From Lachnospiraceae bacterium (GTDB taxonomy: Bacteria > Bacillota > Clostridia > Lachnospirales > Lachnospiraceae): 9,748 nucleotides of DNA. This document shows, in pieces, positions 1 to 5,316 of this stretch; the stretch's first letter is position 1, and each line of letters opens with the position of its first letter. Made by a program: the position numbers and the translations under genes. The stretch lies in contig JAILIO010000065.1 of the NCBI GenBank assembly GCA_024695225.1, positions 1-9,748 of the forward strand, in the 5' to 3' direction. The notes under the pieces were generated by a model. The model was given only the letters and a program-made list of their open reading frames with translations. It was not told the origin of the DNA and ran no database searches.

Positions 1-1
1 T

Positions 2-637
2 GTGATCATTCTTCTGATAGGTGTATATGACCTGGACGCCGGGGTTTTCAATGTACTCTGCAGTGAATATAAGGATACTCCGGTGCTGACCATAGGGACT
101 CAAAGGGAATGTGATGAGTTTTCCACACTTTTTATGAGGGATGACTTTGAAAACCTGCTGAGACCTCTGGACAATGCGGATGTACTGTCCGCAGCCTGCA
201 GGCTCCTGGATATACCGGTGCCGAATGGGAAAGCTGCGCAGGAGACAGTATATGACAGCAGAAGGCATATCCTGGTGGTGGATGACAATCCCCTTACCCT
301 CAGAAATCTGAAGAGCATCCTGGAGGATCATTACAAAGTGAGCCTTGCGAATTCCGGGATGAAGGCCATGACATCCATTGGGAAGGAGAGACCTGATCTG
401 ATACTTTTGGATTATGAAATGCCTGTATGCGACGGCAGGCAAACCCTTGAGATGATAAAGGCAGACGAGGAAATGTGTGATATACCTGTCATATTCCTCA
501 CAGGAGTAAATGACCGTGAACATATCGAAGCCGTACTGAAACTGCAGCCTGCGGGATATCTTTTGAAACCTGTTGTGCAGGACATGCTGCTGGAAAAGAT
601 AGAGCAGGCCATAACCGACAGTGAACAGATGGATTGA
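2..637 (+). CDS. Response regulator with two receiver-type halves, 5' end outside the window
   Basis: This is a phosphoacceptor signalling protein without a DNA-binding output domain. Residues are numbered from the GTG at position 2, which is only the first possible codon in the window; the reading frame is open to the left edge, so the true start is probably upstream. Residues about 88-206 form a complete receiver domain: acidic pair D94-D95 in the VVDDN motif, phosphoacceptor D137 in LLDYEMP, T167 in IFLTG and K189 in LLKP. Residues 1-72 look like the second half of another receiver (a TPVLTIG strand and a LLRPLDNADVL stretch in place of the usual LLKP), without visible acidic-pocket residues. 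I therefore read it as a degenerate pseudo-receiver cut by the window edge. From memory, tandem regulators of this layout occur in Lachnospiraceae. The HD-GYP gene starts 17 nt downstream, so the two probably form an operon and the regulator may act with it in c-di-GMP signalling; that role is inference. Confidence 0.88.
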   Translation: MIILLIGVYDLDAGVFNVLCSEYKDTPVLTIGTQRECDEFSTLFMRDDFENLLRPLDNADVLSAACRLLDIPVPNGKAAQETVYDSRRHILVVDDNPLTLRNLKSILEDHYKVSLANSGMKAMTSIGKERPDLILLDYEMPVCDGRQTLEMIKADEEMCDIPVIFLTGVNDREHIEAVLKLQPAGYLLKPVVQDMLLEKIEQAITDSEQMD

Positions 638-643
638 TCAAAC

Positions 644-648
644 AGGGG
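644..648 (+). promoter_or_regulatory. Ribosome binding site that selects the GTG start of the HD-GYP gene
   Basis: AGGGG lies 6 nt before the GTG at 655. It directly abuts the in-frame ATG at 649, leaving no spacer, and lies downstream of the in-frame TTG at 634. Only GTG 655 has normal spacing, which is why that start is preferred. Confidence 0.6.
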
Positions 649-654
649 ATGACA

Positions 655-2892
655 GTGGAAAAGAAATATTTCTTTGGAAAGAAAAAGAATACAGAGACGG
701 ATGAAACAAAAAGAAACAGTGGGAGCATAGTTTCCGATGGGCCTGTAAGTTCTGTCCGGAGTTCTGAGGGGAGGATGCAGCTGCTGATCCCGATACTGGC
801 TTGCGTCATAGGCGTGGGACTCAATATCGGAGGCAGGATCGCTGCAATATCCGGCGGTGCGCCGGTGAGACTGGACACAGCGGGGACAGTGCTCGTATCC
901 ATTTTGGGAGGTTATGTGCCGGGTATAGCGGTTGCTCTTTGCACAAATCTCATGGAGTTTTTCCTGGAGCCGGCTGCTGTATATTATGCTGCTGTCAATG
1001 TGCTGATAGCGCTGCTTTCCACATGGATGTCCAGAAGACTCAAACTTGACGGTTTTAAGCATTTCATTATGTATGTCCTTGTGCTCACCCTGGTGAGCGG
1101 AGGTCCCGGCGGGCTTATGAGCATGCATCTGCAGAGCCTTGGGTCTGAAAATTACAGCAATATGGTCAGGGAATATCTGATGGACCGGGGGATCTACGGC
1201 AATTATATCTGGCTTCCCCTGAATGTGCTGTTTGACTTTGTGGACAAGATACTGACCATGGTCTTTGTGTCAGCCGTTCTCTGTCTGATACCGGAGAGGA
1301 GCAGGTCCCGGTTTGAACTTACGGGATGGATGCAGGAACCGGTGTATGGAAATGCCGAAAAGGAACTGGAAGAAGTAAAGACCCACAGGTTCTCTCTGAA
1401 CACAAAGATAGTGACCGTACTTATATCCTTTTCAATGGCTCTGGCCCTGATCTGCACCGCCATATCCCTGATCCTCTTCAGAAATTATTCCATCCAGCAG
1501 CACGAGATCCTGGCCAAAGGTATTGCAAAGATGGCGGCCTCCGTGGTGGATGGTGACAGCGTGGAGATGTATCTGAACAATGGAGACCAGTATGAAAGCT
1601 ATGCGGAGACTGAAAGACTTCTCACAAGCATAAGGGATAACTCTGCGGATGTGGAATATATCTATGTGTACAAGATCGTATCAGACGGCTGTCATGTGGT
1701 ATTCGATCTGGATACGGAGGAAGTGGAGGGTTCTCCCCTGGGCACGGTCATACCTTTCGACACAGCTTTCATGCCCTATGTTTCCGGCCTCCTCAGCGGA
1801 AAGCCCATCGAGCCCATCATATCCGACGAAACCTATGGATGGCTTCTCACAGCTTATGAACCGGTGTACGATTCCGGAGGTGAATGCGTGTGTTACGCTG
1901 CCGCCGATATTTCAATGAACGATCTCACGGCATATCAGGGAGAGTTCGTATTTAAATTGTTGAGTATCTTTTCGGGATTTCTGATCCTGATCCTGGCCCT
2001 GGGCGTGTGGCTTGCAAAATACCACCTGATCCTGCCTATAAATTCCATGTCCGGTGTGACAGAGCAGTTTGAGTATGACGATGAATATGCCAGAAAGGCC
2101 AATATAAAGAAACTGGCGGCACTGGACATATGCACCGGAGATGAAGTGGAAGTCCTGTACAGGGCTCTTATGGACACCACAGAGGAAAGCGCCAGGTTCT
2201 TTGAGGAAAATAAGCAAAAGACAGAGAAACTGGACGCCCTCCAAAGCGGTCTGGTCATGGTGCTGGCGGATATGGTGGAAAACAGGGATGAGGCCACAGG
2301 CAGCCATGTGAGAAAGACCGCGGCATATGTGGGCATAACTGCCAGAAAGATGAGGGAGATGGGTTATTACAAGGGGCAGATCACGGATAAATTTATAAAG
2401 GACTGTGTGAATTCCGCCCCCCTGCACGATATAGGCAAGATATGTATACCCGACGCCATACTGAACAAGCCCGGCAAGCTTACTGAAAAAGAGTTTGAGA
2501 TAATGAAGACCCATGCGCCACAGGGCAAAAAGGTCATAGAACAGGCCATAGCGACTCTACCGGATGCGGATTATCTGAATGAAGCCAAGAACCTGGCAGG
2601 CTATCACCATGAGAAATGGAACGGCTCAGGTTACCCCGAGGGGCTGTCCGGGGAGGATATACCTCTTTCTGCCAGGATCATGGCGGTGGCGGATGTGTTT
2701 GACGCTCTGGTGTCAAAAAGATGTTACAAGGACGCCTTTTCCTATGATGATGCCCTTGGGATAATAAAAAAGGATTCGGGGACACACTTCGATCCCCTTG
2801 TGGCAGATGCTTTTCTCAATGCAAAAGAAGAAGTTCTGGAGGTTGCAGACAGTTTCGCAGGACAGTATTTCAGCGGCTCTGACGGGAAATAA
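655..2892 (+). CDS. Membrane HD-GYP phosphodiesterase with ECF-S-like and Cache-like sensor regions
   Basis: This is a predicted inner-membrane receptor that hydrolyses cyclic di-GMP. Residues are numbered from GTG 655 (745 aa). Residues 1-40 are polar and lysine-rich. About 42-212 contain five or six hydrophobic segments with an 'RLDTAGTVLVSILGGYVPG' stretch resembling ECF-transporter S components fused to signalling proteins. A further membrane span lies at about 251-276. An extracytoplasmic region at about 280-425 looks like a single Cache/PAS-like sensor. The last span (about 431-455) leads into a HAMP-like linker and a short helical segment. The HD-GYP domain occupies about 535-725, with H591-D592 in LHDIGK and the full HHEKWNGSGYP motif at 651-661, followed by ADVFDAL. 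The catalytic residues look intact, and there is no GGDEF domain. The ligand is unknown; a Cache fold would suggest a small organic molecule. It follows the response regulator by 17 nt. Domain identity is firm for HD-GYP, moderate for Cache and tentative for the ECF-S-like part. Confidence 0.9.
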   Translation: MEKKYFFGKKKNTETDETKRNSGSIVSDGPVSSVRSSEGRMQLLIPILACVIGVGLNIGGRIAAISGGAPVRLDTAGTVLVSILGGYVPGIAVALCTNLMEFFLEPAAVYYAAVNVLIALLSTWMSRRLKLDGFKHFIMYVLVLTLVSGGPGGLMSMHLQSLGSENYSNMVREYLMDRGIYGNYIWLPLNVLFDFVDKILTMVFVSAVLCLIPERSRSRFELTGWMQEPVYGNAEKELEEVKTHRFSLNTKIVTVLISFSMALALICTAISLILFRNYSIQQHEILAKGIAKMAASVVDGDSVEMYLNNGDQYESYAETERLLTSIRDNSADVEYIYVYKIVSDGCHVVFDLDTEEVEGSPLGTVIPFDTAFMPYVSGLLSGKPIEPIISDETYGWLLTAYEPVYDSGGECVCYAAADISMNDLTAYQGEFVFKLLSIFSGFLILILALGVWLAKYHLILPINSMSGVTEQFEYDDEYARKANIKKLAALDICTGDEVEVLYRALMDTTEESARFFEENKQKTEKLDALQSGLVMVLADMVENRDEATGSHVRKTAAYVGITARKMREMGYYKGQITDKFIKDCVNSAPLHDIGKICIPDAILNKPGKLTEKEFEIMKTHAPQGKKVIEQAIATLPDADYLNEAKNLAGYHHEKWNGSGYPEGLSGEDIPLSARIMAVADVFDALVSKRCYKDAFSYDDALGIIKKDSGTHFDPLVADAFLNAKEEVLEVADSFAGQYFSGSDGK

Positions 2893-2935
2893 AGTTTCAC
2901 CACATCCTGCGCATGAGGCTTTCCCCGTTTTTTTT
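2882..2935 (+). terminator. Candidate terminator overlapping the HD-GYP stop codon
   Basis: ACGGGAAA at 2882-2889 can pair with TTTCCCCGT at 2920-2928 (eight pairs with one bulged C). The T run 2928-2935 (eight T) begins with the last paired base. The loop is long, about 30 nt, with only a weak inner CCT/AGG pairing. The gene's TAA stop (2890-2892) sits just after the 5' stem arm, and the 3' arm plus T run lie in the end of the opposing peptidase gene. The T run is strong but the stem is not compact, so confidence is moderate. Confidence 0.42.
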
Positions 2936-3301
2936 GAGCCACTTTTCACAGTCCCTGTAATCGGGAATGTATTCCTCCACCGTTGCCCAGAAGCGTTTTG
3001 AATGGTTCATCTCTCTCCGATGGCAGAGTTCGTGGACTACCAGGTAGTCTTTTATGTTTTCCGGCATCAGCATCATAAGGCAGTTGAAATTGAGATTTCC
3101 CTTTGATGAACAGCTGGCCCAGCGGGTTTTCTGATTCCTTATGGTGATGCGGCCGTAGGTGAGCCCCATGATATCTGCCCATCTGCTGACCCTTGGCGGT
3201 ATATCGTTTAAGGCTTCCTCCGCAAGGGCTCTTATTTCCGAGGGAGTGAGTTTTTTGATCTCTTCATGCTTTGTATTGTTTTCGGCGTTTTTTTGGTCCA
3301 T
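2897..3301 (-). CDS. YgjP/SprT-like zinc metallopeptidase (M48-like, DUF45)
   Basis: This is a predicted cytoplasmic zinc-dependent metalloprotease of the YgjP family; the substrate is not known for this family. Numbering from the ATG at 3301 gives 134 aa. HELCH at residues 90-94 is the HExxH zinc site, followed by the third ligand H100 in 'EMNHSKRFW', the usual YgjP arrangement. The conserved core 'RITIRNQKTRWASCSSKGNL' spans about 51-70. The protein is shorter than YgjP of E. coli (over 200 aa) because the N-terminal half is missing; as I recall, short versions are common in Clostridia. In-frame TTG codons at 3340 and 3337 would add 13 residues but lie inside the predicted -35 box, so ATG 3301 is chosen. 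No Shine-Dalgarno sequence precedes it; see the promoter entry for a leaderless reading. The gene converges on the HD-GYP gene with a 4-nt gap and diverges from the polymerase operon. Confidence 0.88.
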   Translation of the reverse strand: MDQKNAENNTKHEEIKKLTPSEIRALAEEALNDIPPRVSRWADIMGLTYGRITIRNQKTRWASCSSKGNLNFNCLMMLMPENIKDYLVVHELCHRREMNHSKRFWATVEEYIPDYRDCEKWLKKNGESLMRRMW

Positions 3302-3308
3302 GAGTCGG

Positions 3309-3337
3309 ATTATACTTCGGAGGGCAGCTTTATTCAA
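3309..3337 (-). promoter_or_regulatory. Sigma-A-type promoter for the metallopeptidase, leaderless geometry
   Basis: On the minus strand, TTGAAT (3337-3332) is followed by a 17-nt spacer and a perfect TATAAT (3314-3309). Only 7 nt separate the -10 box from the ATG at 3301, so transcription would start at or one base before the A of the start codon. The -35 box overlaps the left copy of a 10-bp direct repeat. Confidence 0.6.
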
Positions 3338-3362
3338 CAAAGGATGATCCTGTTCAACAAAG
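3333..3362. repeat. 10-bp direct repeat flanking a small inverted repeat
   Basis: TTCAACAAAG occurs at 3333-3342 and again at 3353-3362, a 20-bp period (about two helical turns). Between them lies AGGAT-G-ATCCT (3341-3351), an inverted repeat with a 1-nt centre. The left copy overlaps the metallopeptidase -35 box. This could be a regulator binding site or a diverged ancestor of the neighbouring 18-bp array; neither is shown. Confidence 0.45.
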
Positions 3363-3366
3363 AAGC

Positions 3367-3528
3367 TATTCAGAAGAGAGTGGTTATTCAGAAGAGAGCG
3401 GTTATTCAGAAGAGAGTGGCTATTCAGAAGAGAGCGGTTATTCAGAAGAGAGTGGCTATTCAGAAGAGAGCGGCTATTCAGAAGAGAGCGGTAATTTGGC
3501 AGAGAGTGGTTATTTAGCAGAGGGTGGC
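3367..3528. repeat. Nine tandem 18-bp units between two divergent promoters
   Basis: Nine units of exactly 18 bp run without any indel. Units 1-7 (3367-3492) share TATTCAGAAGAGAGYGGY and vary only by T/C at unit positions 15 and 18. Units 8 and 9 (3493-3528) are diverged. A 36-bp two-unit block is exactly duplicated (3385-3420 and 3421-3456), pointing to recent expansion. Read in the + frame starting at 3367, each unit gives Tyr-Ser-Glu-Glu-Ser-Gly, and both variable positions are synonymous there (AGT/AGC and GGT/GGC). The frame runs on to a TGA at 3547-3549. It has no ATG, GTG or TTG between the upstream stop at 3301 and the array; the only such codon is a TTG at 3496 in unit 8. The -35 box of the polymerase promoter begins 2 nt after the last unit. 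The array could be a regulatory spacer, a set of protein binding sites or the remnant of a repeat-protein gene. Confidence 0.95.
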
Positions 3529-3529
3529 A

Positions 3530-3557
3530 TTGACATATCAGAAATATGAGCTATAAT
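3530..3557 (+). promoter_or_regulatory. Consensus sigma-A promoter of the polymerase operon
   Basis: TTGACA (3530-3535) and TATAAT (3552-3557), both perfect, are separated by 16 nt. Eight bases lie between the -10 box and the ATG at 3566, so the expected start of transcription (about 3564) leaves a leader of zero to two bases. No Shine-Dalgarno sequence is present. Confidence 0.85.
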
Positions 3558-3558
3558 A

Positions 3559-3572
3559 AAAACATATGTTCG
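3559..3572. promoter_or_regulatory. LexA (SOS) box over the transcription start and start codon
   Basis: The Gram-positive LexA consensus is CGAAC-N4-GTTCG. The sequence here is AAAAC-ATAT-GTTCG, matching 8 of 10 defined positions (12 of 14 against CGAACATATGTTCG). It sits immediately after the -10 box, and the ATG at 3566 lies inside it, so bound LexA would block initiation. A second small palindrome, GTTC-GA-GAAC (3568-3577), overlaps its right arm. SOS control fits the downstream translesion polymerase. Confidence 0.72.
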
Positions 3573-5098
3573 AGAACAGGCAAAAATCTTATGTATGTAT
3601 AGACTTAAAGTCTTTTTATGCCTCGGTTGAGTGTGTGGAGAGGGGGCTTGACCCTCTCACTGCCAATCTCGTGGTCGCAGACACCACCAGGACTGAAAAG
3701 ACCATCTGCCTCGCCGTCTCTCCGTCCCTCAAAGCCTACGGGATATCCGGGAGAGCAAGACTTTTTGAGGTTGTGCAGAGGGTCAGGGAGATAAATGCGG
3801 AGAGAACTGCCAAAGCTCCCGGGCGCAAGCTGACCGGGGAATCCGCCGATGATACGGAGGTCAGGAGGGATCCTTCCCTTCGGCTGTCCTATGTGGCCGC
3901 CCCGCCCCAGATGGCCCATTATATAAATGTCAGTACTGCGATATACAGGATTTATCTCAGGTATGTGGCGCCGGAGGATATCCTGGTCTACTCCATTGAC
4001 GAAGTGTTTATGGATGTCACAGCCTATCTGGAAACCTATAAAATGAAACCTGTGGAACTGGCCATGCGCATGATTCACGATGTGCTCTCTGAAACAGGGA
4101 TCACCGCAACCGCAGGAGTGGGGACAAATATGTACCTGGCAAAGGTGGCCATGGATATAGTTGCCAAACATATGGAACCTGATGAGAACGGCGTGAGGAT
4201 AGCTGAGATAGACGAGATGGCATACAGGAGGCTCCTTTGGGGGCACAGGCCTCTCACGGATTTCTGGAGGGTGGGACCCGGTTATGCGTCCAGACTGGAA
4301 TCCCACGGCATGTATACCATGGGGGATGTGGCCAGATGCTCTGTGGGACAGCCGGATGATTATCACAACGAAGAACTGCTCTACCGGCTCTTTGGTGTGA
4401 ATGCGGAGCTTCTGATAGATCACGCATGGGGGTGGGAACCCTGTACCATAGACGCTGCGAAAAACTACACTCCGGAGAACAACAGTTTAAGTCAGGGGCA
4501 GGTGCTGATGGAGCCTTATACCATGGAAAAAGCCCGCCTTATCGTGAGGGAGATGGCGGAAGAGATGGTGCTGGATATGGTCTCCAAGAGTCTGGTGACG
4601 GACAGGGTGGGGCTTATGATAGGCTATGATATATCTAATCTTTCAGATCCGGAGATCAGGAAGAGATATAAGGGACCCGTGAACCGGGACTGGTATGGCA
4701 GACCTCATCCGAAACACACGGGGGGCAGCAGGAAACTTGACAGATATACATCTTCAGGTATGCTTATAACGGACGCTCTTCTTAAGATATTTGACGAGAC
4801 CACTTACCCTGAACTGTTGATCAGGCGGGTCAATGTGTCTGCGGAACATGTCATCCCGGAAGATAAGATACCGGAGGAACAAAACTATGTTCAGATGGAT
4901 CTTTTCACGGATTACGTGGCTTTAAAAGAGAAAGAGGACAGGGAGAGGGAGATGCTTAAAAAAGAGCGCAGGATACAGGAAGCGGTGATAAGCGTGAAAC
5001 AAAAATATGGCAAAAACGCGATCCTGAGAGGCAGCGATCTGGAAGAGGGGGCAACCGCCATGCAGCGCCATAACCAGATAGGGGGACATAAGGCTTGA
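3566..5098 (+). CDS. Y-family translesion DNA polymerase (UmuC/UvrX type)
   Basis: This error-prone polymerase inserts nucleotides opposite damaged bases. The 510-aa length matches Firmicute UvrX/YqjW-type proteins. The palm begins with 'CIDLKSFYASVE', giving metal ligand D13; the second catalytic site is SIDE, with D145 and E146. Between them lies 'APGRKLTGES', a segment I recognise from the Firmicute subgroup. The little-finger region ends near residue 440. QMDLF at 443-447 fits the QLxLF sliding-clamp-binding motif. A charged helix follows, then a conserved tail ending in RHNQIGGHKA. The N-terminus starts close to the conserved core, which supports ATG 3566 even though it has no Shine-Dalgarno sequence. 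The gene lies directly behind a consensus promoter and LexA box, and its TGA stop overlaps the TTG start of the YolD-like gene. No UmuD-like gene is visible, as is usual for this subgroup. Confidence 0.95.
   Translation: MFENRQKSYVCIDLKSFYASVECVERGLDPLTANLVVADTTRTEKTICLAVSPSLKAYGISGRARLFEVVQRVREINAERTAKAPGRKLTGESADDTEVRRDPSLRLSYVAAPPQMAHYINVSTAIYRIYLRYVAPEDILVYSIDEVFMDVTAYLETYKMKPVELAMRMIHDVLSETGITATAGVGTNMYLAKVAMDIVAKHMEPDENGVRIAEIDEMAYRRLLWGHRPLTDFWRVGPGYASRLESHGMYTMGDVARCSVGQPDDYHNEELLYRLFGVNAELLIDHAWGWEPCTIDAAKNYTPENNSLSQGQVLMEPYTMEKARLIVREMAEEMVLDMVSKSLVTDRVGLMIGYDISNLSDPEIRKRYKGPVNRDWYGRPHPKHTGGSRKLDRYTSSGMLITDALLKIFDETTYPELLIRRVNVSAEHVIPEDKIPEEQNYVQMDLFTDYVALKEKEDREREMLKKERRIQEAVISVKQKYGKNAILRGSDLEEGATAMQRHNQIGGHKA
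5080..5085 (+). promoter_or_regulatory. Ribosome binding site for the TTG start of the YolD-like gene
   Basis: AGGGGG inside the end of the polymerase gene lies 9 nt before TTG 5095. It supports the TTG start over the in-frame ATG at 5131, which would remove part of the conserved N-terminal 'YEDIISMPHHVS' region. Confidence 0.55.
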
Positions 5099-5316
5099 AT
5101 ACTGAGGACGGATATGAAGATATAATATCAATGCCGCACCATGTGTCTGACAGGCATCCTCATATGCCGATGCACAAGAGGGCCGCTCAGTTCGCCCCCT
5201 TTGCCGCCCTGACAGGCTTTGGCGAATCAATAGAAAAGGCCAGGGAAAAAGCCGTAAAAGAAAAGGCTTTGTCCCCGGAAGAGGAGAAACAGTATGAAGA
5301 AGATCTTAAACCATGA
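5095..5316 (+). CDS. Short YolD-like protein coupled to the polymerase
   Basis: A 73-aa protein related to the YolD family, whose members sit beside Y-family polymerases in Firmicutes (for example next to uvrX in the SP-beta prophage). The biochemical role is unknown; an accessory function for the polymerase is inferred from this association. The recognisable parts are 'YEDIISMPHHVS' (residues 7-18) and 'RAAQFAPFAALTGF' (29-42), followed by a lysine/glutamate-rich helix to the end. As I recall, Lachnospiraceae homologues exceed 100 aa and carry a C-terminal beta-rich part; that part is absent here. The start is TTG, overlapping the polymerase stop as TTGA, which implies translational coupling. 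The last 23 nt overlap the start of the PBP4B-like gene. Confidence 0.78.
   Translation: MNTEDGYEDIISMPHHVSDRHPHMPMHKRAAQFAPFAALTGFGESIEKAREKAVKEKALSPEEEKQYEEDLKP

Noticed and set aside
412..1128. 238-codon minus-strand frame across the regulator and HD-GYP start
   Set aside because: Antisense to two conserved genes, with no recognisable domain or start signals.
3266..3517. Plus-strand frame with IQKRVV-type repeats starting at ATG 3266
   Set aside because: Its start lies antisense within the metallopeptidase gene, no ribosome binding site fits, and the repeat variation is non-synonymous (Val/Ala) in this frame.
3367..3528. CRISPR array
   Set aside because: The units are contiguous 18-bp tandem repeats without spacers, and no cas gene is near.
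3605..4423. 272-codon minus-strand frame across the polymerase gene
   Set aside because: It is antisense to a clear Y-family polymerase; its histidine- and proline-rich product matches no family and reflects the codon bias of the sense gene.
5121..5126. TATAAT inside the YolD-like gene as a promoter for the hydrolase
   Set aside because: The only -35-like sequence (TTGAAT at 5095) is 20 nt away and there is no extended -10, so it was not called; it remains the main alternative to SOS co-transcription.
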